A stretch of DNA of 64,000 nucleotides from Paragonimus westermani. Taxonomy: Eukaryota; Platyhelminthes; Trematoda; Plagiorchiida; Troglotrematidae. The position numbers and the translations under genes were made by a program. The stretch lies in the NCBI GenBank assembly GCA_008508345.1, contig QNGE01000278.1:175677-239676 (forward strand), given 5' to 3'. The notes beneath the pieces were generated by a model that did no database searches, had not been told where the DNA came from, and saw nothing but the letters and a program-made list of their open reading frames with translations. Shown here one piece after another: positions 49,901-63,320 of this stretch; the stretch's first letter is position 1; the number at the start of each line of letters is the position of its first letter.

Positions 49901-52900
49901 TCTACTTTGATGACCATCTGACTAAAAGCGTTACGTAGTGAACCGAAATCAGGGAGTGACGCTATTACCAACATAGCCATCTGTCAAAACGTTTATTACA
50001 GCTTAAAATTGCTGGTTCCTGGTAACCAACTTGACAGGACTGGTCGCAACTGTTTCCAATTCCCTCTAGCTAGTTGGTGTACTAAGCCAATTTAGTGAAT
50101 GTTTGCATACCTCCATAGTGGACCGTCTAAGTGGATTTCACTGTTCTACTACTCATCCGCGTAGACGTGTTGCCTGTTGTTCACAATCCCTCTAAGCCCT
50201 AATTTTTTGAGAAAAACAGTTGGACGTTAATTTACTCAGGTTGTCGAGTCTACCAGTACAGCAAAAACTGCTGTGCAACCACGCTCGCAATCTTCGTTCA
50301 TGCATAAACTGTTGGTTTCACCCTGTTTCATTACGGAACTAACAATGCTAACAATTGTTATCGTGCGTAGAGTTAATCATTTTTAGTTATCCGAGTGGAA
50401 CTGATACAGTTTTTCAACAACCACCTGTTGGCGCGTGCCACTCTACCGTTTAGCCTGACCAATATTGTGCATAACTCTGAAAGCACGCTCAAGGGAACGA
50501 TCATCATATAAAACACAATGGTCAACAGGTGACCGTTCACAAAGTCACATTTTACCAAACCGTAAGTCGATATGTCATCTAGTCTGATTAAAAAGTGAAA
50601 TGGTTGAAGATGCTTCCGTGGTGCCTCACGGATTATCTCATAACACATAGTTGATAAATGATTAGGCAAGGGTAACGGTAGGACAGCCTAAAATTGTCCC
50701 CTTCTTTGTCGTATACTACAACTACGCCTTTCAAATCCAAAGTGGGTTGGGGAAACGACACAACAAAGAAAGAATTCAACGACAGAAAATTATTCTCCCT
50801 CTCTATAGTCTTATATGAATGATTGGGTAATTGCATAGGAAACCATCCTTCGTCCTGGATGATCTTACTGTCCACATGTTACACAAAATTAAAAACAGAA
50901 CCATTAGTAGCGGATATCGTTAATTAACCACCAGATGAAAAACGGTAACAGTTTGGCGTGAAATGGGATAAACATATGATTCAACCTGTTAGTCCCTAGT
51001 TTCATACAAAGCAATGTTTACTTTGGCAATTAAGCAGTCAGGAAGCGTGTAAAACTGAGAAAGCCTCTGCAAGATATTAACTCCCTGAAGGCTTCCATCG
51101 CACAACTTCACCGTCAGTTCTTAAGTCGGGGGCAGACCAGTTAAATAACATCCACATCGACGTTATAGATTAATTGCCATCTCCCAACAATTCTCCATTC
51201 CTCTAGGTGAATTATGAAAACCACATAAAGAAAAGAAATCCATGATTAATTAGGCGTTGGATTTACTTCTTCTGGTCGACTCATCGCTTCACTGGCACCT
51301 GCCTTAACCAGTGCATCAGAAGCCGCGACTACAGTGTACGTTGAAATGAACAGTGAGTTGGCGTTCCTAGTGTAAGTTCTGGTTATTTGAGTCCATGCGT
51401 CTTTCATCGTGCTAAACTGAGCCTCGTCGCTATCTGCTCACTACTTGACTTCACCACCGCATACGTACCGAATTCAGCCGAATCAACAGAGCGAAATCAT
51501 ACATCGATAAATGCCGTGCTTACCGTATTTGATATTCTTCTGTAGTCAAGCTTTTACAGCCGAGAAAAACTGCTTCATTTGTGGTCCTACAACTGCAACT
51601 TTTAAATATGGGTGAGTTAGTTTCTGAACCTAAAGATACAAACATTTGAGAAAACGTTCCGCATCTCCAAACTCCAAGCGGAAATTGTACTTATCACTAT
51701 CACCCTGTTACCAAAGCAGCTTTCTATGTCGAAATTACCTAAATAGAATTTTACAGTTTGAAGTGGTTATCAGTTAAAACAAACTTGGCATTTGTACGAG
51801 GTAATCAGTCAGTTTTTCGTAACAAGGACATTTCGTTTCAGTTAAATATTATCTATCGGTGACAGTGTAAGAACCAGACTTTCGATGACTCATCTATTCA
51901 ACCACTGTTTCAGGAGCATTTGTGAAACTGAACTTGTAAAAATGTCGGATTCTCGCAACCGGAAAGGCCTAAATGTACCTAGGAGATTAGGAACCGCTCA
52001 CTTAAATTTGGTCGAGATCCACACTTAATGTGTGCTTGTTACTCTTCGATGAATACCTTTATTCTCACTTAATAGACAGATACTTGTTCACACCGATTAA
52101 TTGAACTGCAACCTCATTCCTAACAGATGCAGCAGACAGGCACCTTTTCAGGCCGTCACTGATTCCCACACCCAGTCGGTCTGTGTCCAACGTCTTTGTC
52201 ACCAAACCCGAATTAGTACTCCACTTATCTGCGCCAACATTAGAAACGAAACAAACATCTTGAACAATAGAATAATGAACAGATTCACTTTGACTAGCTC
52301 TTAATGGAAAGACCTCATACAGTTGGAATAAACTAATACCGTTTTACTGCAAAGAACACCTCACAGAACTCTCCGTGGTATAAATGTTCTCAAAGATGTC
52401 ATTTATACAAAATAAACCGGTAGTGGCCGCACGCCTCCAAACTGAGTTACTAACATCAAATTTAGGATAGCGGAAATCTTTTCGTGGCAACATAACTAAA
52501 CACTGTGTCAAGGAAGCGTCGGGTTCAGGAGCTATTACTTTTGTGTACATAAATCAGGCCTGGGTTAACTGACTGTGACCATTTTGGCAAACCACCCGAC
52601 TCCGGGATTAGAAAGACAAAATTGGGTTTGAAAGTACGCGGTAGACCGATGACAGTTTATGTTGGACTTTCGTGCCTGATATAATAACGAATAACAATCT
52701 GTTTTTAAACTGTATTCGTTTGTTCAGAGCAGCTTCAGTTAAGATCAGTGTTGTTTGTCTAGAAATAAACCCTGACTGGAAATTCCACCTAGTTTGTCCC
52801 AAAGTGCGCATTTTGGTTATAAATACAATAGACTGAGAATTATGCTTTTCCGATGATTTCTAATATTTTTGGTCATTCCGGCAAATGAAAAACCACGATT

Positions 52901-53379
52901 AGCTTGTGGCCTGCCACGTTTTTGTCAGCCTTGCCTTTACGGTAGGTTTGACTGGGACCAGTGTTTGCTTGCACGCTTCGCGTCGTTGACTGTTTGACTG
53001 AGACGAATAAATGGAACAGAGAGCCATGCAGGAAGCGTACTCATACGTTTGAATACGCACTGGTTCTCGGCAAGATCGTCTGGCAACCTGCAATGATAAT
53101 AACAGGTTGATTAAACGTTGTTGTAACCCAACTGGCCAAACGATGTTCATGAACGTGGATGCTAATCTCAAGGTCAGGATAGGAGTCGCTGTTCACCAGC
53201 AAGCTGCTGAATAAAAATGGTGCAAGTTAGCTGAAAAACGATTATAGAATATATATGTCCTCCACTTCATGGTAACTTCAGTAGGCATTCATCTAATTGT
53301 TTGGCACTTAAACACCTTGAGCTGACATCCGTTCCAAGTATCTCCATAGTACTTATATCCAGCGCTCACATGCTCACAG
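43986..53379. other. unassigned stretch
   Basis: No supported gene over 9.4 kb. The frames at 45142-45466, 47993-48298 (-), 48385-48654 (-), 48827-49177 (-, 116 codons), 50373-50875 (-, two frames), 52101-52304 and 52899-53171 (-) lack recognisable domains. A 38-codon open interval ending near a GTGAGT site at 51352 is compatible with an exon but also with chance. Confidence 0.35.
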
Positions 53380-54048
53380 ATGGTTCAAGTGAAAGCGAAA
53401 GTTAGCGGTCCAAAATGTGAGTATCAGTAAAGTTTTCCCGGTCACCGGTAAAATATACCCTTAGTCGGAAATATTTTACATCATTATACTTGCCCTACGA
53501 AACTGTACTCACCAATTTTGGAATCTTGTCAGACTTAAACCCATTCTGAATAGTCTTTTCAGGTGGAACTTCAGTGTGTATGTCGGACCGTTCACATTAC
53601 AAAATGTTGATGTTGTTGTAAAGGTCAGTTGTCTAGCTATGACGTTGAAGGCAGGGTCGTCTGTAGGATGTGTTGTTGATCGTTTCCCCCCCAACTGGTG
53701 CCACATAGTCAAAACTGGACTGGGTTTAGTCACACTAAATAATTCGTTTTCAGGGTGTCACGAAGAAACTGGACTTTGATTGTTATGTCATTGTTTTCAA
53801 GGCTTCAACAGGAGCTTACGAAGAAATAATGTGCATGCGTATGAAATAAACTGTGGAACTTGACTGCGCGTTGACGACTCCAGTAAGCCAAACGTGTTAC
53901 ATACTTTGTTTTGCTTAGATAGTACTGTTATGATTGAATCTATGAACTGAACCCTATTGTCTTCTTTATTCTATTTGCAGCAGTCATTGAAGACACAAGG
54001 AATAGCAGTTGGCAAGGCTGGCACAAGAATACCGCCAAATATGTCGGT
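53380..54048 (+). other. cluster of candidate short exons (unproven)
   Basis: Several short intervals have splice-like edges. 53380-53416 follows GCTCACAG and precedes GTGAGT. 53563-53623 follows TAGTCTTTTCAG, is open as WNFSVYVGPFTLQNVDVVVK and precedes GTCAGT. 53754-53849 follows AATTCGTTTTCAG and reads GVTKKLDFDCYVIVFKASTG on to a TAA that lies within an AATAAA. 53981-54048 follows CTTTATTCTATTTGCAG and precedes GTAAGT. The second and third agree in phase (the intron would be 53624-53753), so they could be the last two exons of a gene ending near 53850. The first does not agree in phase with the second. No family is recognised. Confidence 0.2.
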
Positions 54049-57000
54049 GTAAGTCCCCATCAAGTGATGTCGTGTTCTATACTGAGTTCAAAGTGTTTTC
54101 CGCCGGAATATCAAGTTTCATTCTTCTCATACCAAAAGCAATAAAACGTGGTCTATGAAAAAAATGTATCACACTGACGATAGTTGGCCGAACACTGTAA
54201 TTCTACTAAATTATAATCCTTTGCAAAGTGTCAGAAGAAGTGAGTGGCAATATGACAATATTCCGAGTACGTTGGTCAGCCTCTTAAAACAACCGTTACA
54301 AATATGCATGGATGATGTCAAATGGGGCACAGTTGAAGAGGTAGAATATAATCGGTCACATGATGAAGCAACTGACATTCGGTGAACCGAAAACTCTCAG
54401 GCTCTGCCACTCTAAGACTACTGGACACCACAAGTCTGACTACTACGTCCCTCACTTTGGTGGATAACACAATTCCTGGAATAACTCACTGCACCTAAGA
54501 AGGGTTGAATGGAATTTAACCAACTCGAAAAGCAGAATATTTTTTCTGCTGGTCATCTGAATGAATTCCATAGCAGCAATCTGAAACCTTCTCCCATTAT
54601 AGATTAGTTTACCTGATCCACAGTTCTAACACAATTATGCTTATACAAAATTAGTTTTCACCAATTTTCATGCGAAACTGCTCACTGTACTTCTGATTGT
54701 CAATTGAACTCTCACAATCTTGGGTAACACTGAAATCAACTTGACCGCCCAGTAACGGATAATATCTGTAACCCAAATCTTATCCATAACCAAAATCTTC
54801 TACTACACATCAGTAACATTCATATCATTACTCTACATAGTTCTGGGTAAAAACAATGAAAATTTACCAAGCCAGTTATTCTATTCCAATTTCCTTTTTA
54901 TTGATTCAAAGAGTCTTCTATCTGACAGAACTGTTGAGATGGAACGGCGTTTTCCTTTGCCGAAGCATTTGAATTAAATTTTGGAGAACTTTCTTCCTTA
55001 AGATTTATGAACCACTCCGACATGGTATCCCATTGAAGTCACGTTTCGTTGGCATTAAGCAGAAAACAGTAGTTTCCTTTGTAAACTTTGATCATTTTCA
55101 GCACCTTGAGAGAAAAGTATAAATCCATTTCTTAGAATACGTTGGGCCGAGCGTGACGTTTATAGAAGAGGGTAGCATTAGCCGTGGGGCACATCACATG
55201 GAAAAATTACAAATGAGATATCTGTTTGTTAAAAAATGCTTCATTTAAGTGAGAAAGTTGATGGTGTGTAAGAGATTTTCTAGCTTTTAAACGTATTGCA
55301 CTGATAACAAGAATTGAGTACGACTTCAGTCAACGACATATCAGCCCGACTTTCTGAAAAGGAATAAATGTTTTCACGACAATATGGGACATCCATTTGT
55401 GGATCACCCGTTCTACATATGAATTGAGAGGAACGATTGTGAACACAACCAGTCGTAGTTAGTGTTTACCAATTGAACCTATTCATCATGTTACCTGATG
55501 AGCATATATATAGTACATTTGTAATGATACCTCAACCCACCAGTTTCCACAGTGTCCTTTGAAATGTGACTAACAAATAGAATTGGTGGATTGAATGTTT
55601 TCAAGGGAACAGAAATAAGGCCTGAAAATAATCTTGGTGATCTTTTCTCACACGAACAAAGCAGTTACAGTATTTTCAATAGAATAAGAAACTATGAAGT
55701 CATCGTCCACGCAAGATACCACCGGTTATCTTTGGAATGTACACCATTGCCACATGTTAAAAACACCGTTTAGTTGTGTTGACTTCACAAGGTCGGTGTT
55801 AAATGCACTAGCTGATATAATGGGATTAGCGAAACATTTGTTTACTTCGACATTGGCTATTGCGAATAAACCCGTGCACAAATCACCCGTTGTTTACTTC
55901 GGCAACAAAGGTTTGAAACTCCAAACTTCTCTAGACTTTCAGTATCTTTTCTGATATCTGTTTAGGTCATTGTATTTGGTGGTATTACAACTTCATCCAT
56001 GTGTTCAGTGAGAAACCTGTCTCAAATCTCTCGTTAAGAAATGGAGTGTGTTTGTCGAAAAACTTGAATCTAAAATTTCTTCGATGAATTGTGACATCTC
56101 GATAACATACATCTCTGACAAAGAAGCTATCTATGCTTCTTGCAGCAATCATCTCTCACCGAGCATATCTCCTGCTTGAACGGCACCGACTTCACTCGGA
56201 ACTGTTGTATCTATAAAAACGCCTAGTGAATAATGCGATTTGTAATCACTGTTGACTTCTCGATAAACCTTCTTCACTTAACACGTGGTGGATATCAGTC
56301 AGTAATCCAATCACTGTTTCTCAGTTCATTTGGTTAATGACATCAACCCGGTAGGCTGACCGCTAAAGACCAAGGGTTTAGCCAATGACTGAAATGAGAC
56401 TGAAGAATGATTTGCAATTCTATATCAATATGTTGGATAGAATCGTTTTCTTGTGCAGTAAGTATACGATGAATAATCCAGAAAAGGTATCGTCAATTCC
56501 ACAGTACTACGTAATAATGGTTTAGTTTATGTTCAGATGTATAGAATGAGTTGACTTCTCTTGAGCGTAACCTTGATAGCCAAAGCAAAAGAATGTACTG
56601 TAGATATTAATAGAATTAATTTGTCACCGAAATGATTAAACGTGCAGAGGTGTAAAGCCCCTGCCCCCCGATAGATTTTTTGTATGGTTGTTCACGCAGC
56701 TTCTCGAAACGGACAGTTTAATTCGGCCCACTCGGTCAATTGACCTATGTCCTACTGAACGAACTTAGGGTTGTTTTGAACAGACCGTTCCCAGGACTCT
56801 GCAAGTTTTCACACTCGAATTCAAAAAGTCGATCAGATTAGTAGGTGACGTCCACGAAGAATCAACAACAATAGTTATGGAGGAAACCCTAGCAGCGTCA
56901 GGTTATTTTATCTACTGTGTGGGAGTAATATATCAACCAACCTGCGTACTCAAAATTCCTGCAAACCCGAGTAGAGGCAGCACAAATCAAAAGATGCACC

Positions 57001-60000
57001 TGTATAGATCGCGTAGAATGAATGCTGCAAGAAATGCAGTCATTTCTGAGCTCAGATTTATCCAGTACTACCACCTGTATTTTTCCTTTCCAGGAAGATT
57101 TAGATTAATTTAAACATCCGGGAAACATATTCAAGCTTTTCGATCGTAACTTTGCTTTTCCTCACTGTTCTTCAACCTGCGCTTATCGGTTTCGGCCAGT
57201 TCCAATCATTGTTAGACATCTGATATCAAATTTCACCCAATACTGTTTGTCCGTTAAGTGTGCATGGAAGTAGGGTCCACATTTTCTCTGGGCTAGGTAA
57301 CCAAACTGCATGTACTGCACAAGAGACGTGAGTAAGTCCGTATTCGAGGTGGACAAACGTATCAATGTCCTATCTTGTTCCTTGAACTTTTCAAGCCTAG
57401 TTGTTTTTAGACGATAATTATAACACTTGTTTGAAAGTCAAGGTAACTCAAGCACTGTAGCACACACTAGGTTTAAAAGCGGCGATAGGAACTTTCCCTT
57501 TTGTGTACCGGTTGTTGTTTGCCGTAGGCCAGCGTATAGATAACCTGCTAGAAATCAGTTACTATGGTTTACAAGCAAACGATAATCAGACAAAAAGGTG
57601 GTCATGGAATAGAAGCAGCTAGAAAAAGAGTTACCACTAGGAAGCATCCAGTGAGGTCGGAGTTCACTGTCTACATAAGACCCAAATTAAATTCAAATGT
57701 AGTTGTATCAAGAAGGTTTGGACATATATTTTATAAGCAGATAGTCCAGGAAGCGGGAAAATTGACTATCACTAATGTCGAAATTATTAGATCTAGCTGA
57801 AACGATGCAGTTTTTGGCACGAACTCTCGGGTCCCCACCGATTTTCAACATGTGGTTAACGAGGTGTTGCCCCATGTGCAGCTCGTTGTTTTATCTAAGT
57901 CTATTTCCGCTGAACATCTCTTTTTCGTCATGTATAGTTAGGTACACACCATTCGTCGACTCGTGTACTTATAAGGAGGTGATAGATTCTTACTGACTTC
58001 AGTCGGCGCACCTAAGAAAACGCTGCTACTTCCTCATATTAGATTGTGGTTTCCGCGGTCTTATAAGTCGTTTTATTGGTCCAATATAGAAGAAAGTGTC
58101 CTATTGCAGTTTCATTTTCATTAGAGCTTCCCTATGGAGCATATGACTGTCCGGACCAGAATTTCTGCTTCATAATCCCTGGTTGTGAGTTGAATGCATG
58201 GACCACACCTTGAATACGACTGCAATCGACATGAATGAATCACCATATTCAAGCGCTAAACCGTAATCCCATTTGAGTATGGTTCTGCACAAAATGTCGG
58301 TTTTACAGAAGAGTGATTAAGGTTTGACCTATCTAATAGAAAACAATGGCACAAATGGATCAAATATGGCTTCAAATGACACTCAGGTTGATTTGTTTTA
58401 TTATAAAATGTAAGTAGTACTATGCAAAGTGGTGCTATTTTGTCAACTTCAATGTGTTATTATGGAGCATTTAAAATCTGCACGATTCATATTGATGGGA
58501 TACGCTCTTTTGCAATCGTAGCCAGCTACACGTTGGCTACTTGCTGCCATATTTCCGTTAGAACTGCTTGAGAGACTAAGGCACTTAATATCGGTTGGAT
58601 TTTCCGGAACTGACATTAAAAGATCACAGAACACACTCATGATTAGTTGAACCCCGTTGGTTGCATGCGCCATCACCTAATTCATTCCATGCATTACAAT
58701 TCCACCAAGTGCTGCATGTTCACTATAAGAAATCACCAGATGGCGGTCGATTATTTGACGAAATACAGATCGATGGTAGAAGACCTCATCATAGGGACTT
58801 AATTAAATGAGTCGTGCTTCACTCTCTCCCTGAGTTACTGTCTGATCAACTGGGGAAGTATGTTAGTCTTTCTAGATCACACTCTCATTGGTTTCAGCTG
58901 CAGTTAATACGAAAGCACGTGAAGCCATAGTTGTTATTTCGAAATGTCCATGCTTCCAGGTAATCACGATGCACCCGCTCAACAGCTTGAGTTGGATTTT
59001 TTATTTTTTTAAAATGCCCACTTCAGAATGACCTCATACTGACTCTGCTGTTGATTCAGTGCCTAGCATAGTGCGGCATTTGGTAGTTGCGGTAGGATGA
59101 CAGGGTAAGTTCACGCGAAAATCGATAGATTGAAGCGAGAGTTATATTAAGCCAATGTTAAATTACTTGTCCAAATTAGCCTTTAGACAGCGGACTTACC
59201 AAGTCCTGAGGACTTTTGATGCGTTAAATAAAAGGTGGCCGATAGCAAACAGAGACCATATACTCGAATTTTATGAGCTCTAATGTCAGCAACAGATGTT
59301 TTATTTTATCTCGGGTGAATAACCGTCCGGGCGTTGGGCAAGAAAGTTGCCGATACTTCTCTAATTAACGAACTAACGAATGCTTAGTGTTCTTGTCTAC
59401 TTTCCTCATAGTATTAAGTACCCCAAGCCAGACTGTAAGCTCTGGTTTTACTAACCCTGCTAAACAGTTTTAGATTTTTGATGGGCAAATGGGGATCTAT
59501 TTCAATTCAAGTCGAAGGTCACACATTTTTATTCTCAGTTTGCCCATTCTGATTGGTCTTCTATCCGAGCCCTTTAAATAATCCTAGGCTCGAGTAAGCT
59601 CTGATGAAACCTAACAGCACACACACAAATACAATTACAGCCAGATCAAACCGCACGTTCTATTTGTAATCCGCTGGTTCCCCACCAAAAAGCGTGGGTT
59701 ACACGCCTCACGTATAAAACCCTTGTCTTCCAGCCTCTCGACCAAGGTCCCAACCTTGTGTTATCTTACCCACAAAATATCGATCGCACAAAAGCATTCT
59801 GAGTTCTGAGAAGAAATGATAAACCGTATTCAACTACATTACAACCTCACCGTTTCAAGTGATGATTTTGTTAAGTTCAACGGATGTTTTTTCAGAACGC
59901 GATTAGGCTTGACTTCAACCGTCTGGTTTTGATGTGATATTTGCTTGGTTACAAGTTCTTTTAGTCTCCCTGACAAAACAACGCAAGCCTGAAGTATCTT

Positions 60001-62879
60001 TCTGCTCATATGTTAGAAGACAATACAAGTGAGTTTAAATGGCTCCTGCAGCTGTTTCGTACATTTTTGTCAGCATCTACTGAGCTCGTGACTCACAGAT
60101 AGAAATCACTGTAACTGTGGGTTGCTGATGTAGTAACTGTTTTTATACGTCCGTGTTCTTCTTAGTCACTGTCCCGAACTCAGTGGATGATGTACAATCG
60201 GCGACTTGGTTGCACTTGTTGATTTCTAATATTTTTTGTTCTCCTAGTTTTGCAAGCCTTTTCGGTATAACGTTTCCTGCTGCTTTGCGAGGCAGCATTA
60301 CCATAGCCCGACTGTTTGACTTCAGGTTTTCAACTCAAAAAAGTGGTTGTCGGTTAAGGCTGGCTGTTGTTAGGAGAATGTGTCTGCGTATTATTTTATG
60401 AAGGTGCATATGACACTAATTAAGGGTTCCTTACATCTATTTATCACTGAGGATACACGTTGTTACACGTGCTTTCTTGGGCGTTCTGCTAAAAATGTTA
60501 TTCCGTCCAGAATTATTATTTCATCTTGGCGTTTTTCGAACAAGTAGACAAACCAAGAAGATTAAAAGTTGCATATATTAGTAATTAAACTGTGAAAATT
60601 GAGCTCAGGTAACTCAAGTAATCGAGCGCTATTTCCTCTCAAGCATCGGGCACCAGAAGAAGAGACCAGAGGCGTTAAAGTGATTAGCAATGATCGTTTA
60701 CCGAAAGTTCTTCTTCAGTGAACAAAACAATAGGTTTTGAGTTTAAAACTCTATGTAGCTGACATATACAAACTATTAACTGGTCGCCGCGGGTTGTTAA
60801 TCTATTGTTGAATGCTACCAAACGGTATATTGTGTCTCTTCTGCGAGGAATAATGCGGTAGCACAGTTAGAATTAATTGTGGAATAAGTGATCTCTATCA
60901 ATATGAACACCGTTTTCTCCCTCTTCACCAACACTAGACAACCGCATAATCACCGTTTGCGAATTTCTCAATTGTGGACTTTAAATCCTACCCACTTTGA
61001 GGTCAGTACTCGAGTCAAAGGCATTTGGGCCCGAGTTTAAGTTCCAGTCAGAACAAGAACGGTTACATAACGGATAAGCTTCAACAAAGAGGAAAATTGA
61101 GTTATTTTCCTCGTTTGTTCAAACTTAGAATCGCTGTATGTGTGATTAACCCACACATTCTACCAAGGAATTTATAGCTGTTCATTATTAGATGTTTCCT
61201 TATAATTATACTGTCGATTTCGTTCTGCGACAGTACTTCGCCTCCACACATGACCTACTTAAATCCACTCACTTGGGACGAACATCGTTGAAAACGTCTG
61301 CCTTGAGAGATGAATCTTTCACCGGATTCAGTCAGGTCGATGAATCATTTTCTTTGTTTTATGGACATTTTTTGTCAGCCGAGTTTATTCTCAACCGAGT
61401 ATATTAATTAACGCAATACAAATTAATCCCAACTAAGTAGTAATCTCACTTATACGACGTGTCTTTGGTTAATCCATCTAGTGACTCAAAAAACGTTCAA
61501 GTAACAAGAGCGATTGATCTGACGTACACATACCCTGGTATCATTGAATTGCTATTATCTTTTTGCTCCGTCTTGCGTAATTGGTTTAAAACCGCACACA
61601 GAGTTAGCATTACCGTATCGATCACATAGATCGGACGATTTTAAGCTGAAAGACAAATCACCTGTCCAAAATGAACACCAATTAGAGGTAACCACAACCT
61701 TTGCCTTTGGAAGAACACTATCTGGATAGTGTGCGTGCTGAGACGGTGCTGCTAGCTTTGTACAGTTTAAGTTGATCAACTCTGTGACTACTCACCAATA
61801 ATGCACCAGGTACACTTCCATAAATTTTGACGGGCTGAATGTTTGCACAATGCCTCTAATTTCTGCTGAACTTTTGCAGTTGATAAACAACAAAGTAGGA
61901 TTCGAGAAGTGCGACGAAAGTGCCCCGCATGTGAGCTGTCGCCTCTGATTTTGAAACAGTTTAAACACAGTAGACTAGCAACGACCCCTTGAAACCCAGT
62001 TTAACAAGTACGCAGAAACAAAACAAACCGTTACTCTCCCCAAATAAATAAGCCTTAAGATAATTTTGATGAAGGGGTGACTTACTACTTAACTATGATG
62101 AGATTCATTGAAGATCCAACACTAAGTAACAAATAATTACTACACACTCGCAAGAATGATGCCTCTTGAAGTCACATGCTGCTGTAAAAGCCGTGTAGGA
62201 TATTTTGATGTGAGTTACCTTCCGAGGTTCATGTCAAACCACACACACAACAGCAAACGCCCATGCGCTACGAAAGCTGCTACAGTTATAAGACAGCATC
62301 AGTATATTGTTTGGCAAGATTCATAGATCGCTTTCTGTACTAAATTTCCTGATATACAGTCCACTTTCTGCAAGCACGTAGGTTGAACAGTCACCACACA
62401 CCAAAATGAATATCCCAAGTGATTTGGTAGTAATGTATGCGAACGGGAAATATTACTGTTTACATATATCAACGTCTTCTTGTACTCCAGTTAAATATTG
62501 CTGACTAACAGTGATTGAACGGAGTTGAGGTTTACTATGCATAGTTCGAAATCCTGTTGTATTTGGCACTCTTATAACTTCATCAGTGCGGGAAGAAGAC
62601 ATAAGTGGCGATATGTTAACATTCCGCTTACCCTCATCAGTGATAAACGTAAAACATGCGAGTTACATAAAACGGACATTTACAGATAGACAGGGTATGG
62701 ACACGCATACAATCACACATACCTATTATGTCATCATCAGCACTGCAACCTTATGGGTTGCTTCAACCAATTTTGTGTACATAGCATAACTTCGCTCACA
62801 GTCAGTAGCTTCGAGTTTTCATGACGTAACAGTGGTTTGAGTGATCTAGGTGGACCCCGATAGCAAAATTTTATTCTCC
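54049..62879. other. unassigned stretch
   Basis: No supported gene. The frames at 54155-54385, 55591-55954 (two frames), 56877-57113, 57564-57800, 58449-58676 (-), 60153-60401, 61192-61407 and 61544-61779 (both strands) have no recognisable motif. Upstream RT blocks of the PLE-C copy were sought at 62.5-62.9 kb and are only faintly present from about 62880. Confidence 0.35.
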
Positions 62880-62945
62880 CCTTGCGTAAATGATTCCTCC
62901 AAACTAGCAGAGATATTAGAGTGCATGTCGGTGAGTTCCTAAGCT

Positions 62946-63288
62946 TTGATTGACGTTGATTGCTTTTTTGCAAACGTTCCCGTTCGCGAGACAGTTGAGT
63001 TTTTATGTGGTTTTGTTTTGAGCCAAAATTGTGTCATAGGTGTACCGCTTGAATATCTAAAGGATCTCATTTCACTCTGTACCGAAAACATCAGACTAAC
63101 CTTTGCGGAATTTTCTTATAGTCTTCTTGGGAATGATAGAACGGCAAGTTCCAGATAACATTGCCATGGCGTTATTTTACAAACTTTATGTTGATGACAT
63201 TTTGAATTTTACGAACACTGACAATTACGAATTGTTTCTTAACGCTCTTAACATCCGCTCTTCATCTGAACCTATCCCTGTCTCTTGA
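62946..63288 (+). pseudogene. PLE-C reverse transcriptase, palm region with deletion
   Basis: Frame 62946-63158 carries IDVDCFFANVPVRETV (motif A with its aspartates) and CTENIRLTF; frame 63103-63288 then carries LYVDDILNFTNTDNYELFLN, with YVDD at 63187-63198. The two frames overlap at FLIVFLG/FSYSLLG, where the homology changes frame. The motif B block (AMGSP) expected between them is absent. With motif B gone, the polymerase is presumably inactive even though both catalytic motifs survive. Confidence 0.82.
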
Positions 63289-63320
63289 GAAGGAATCTAG
63301 CGGCAGTTTAGGTTTCTTAG

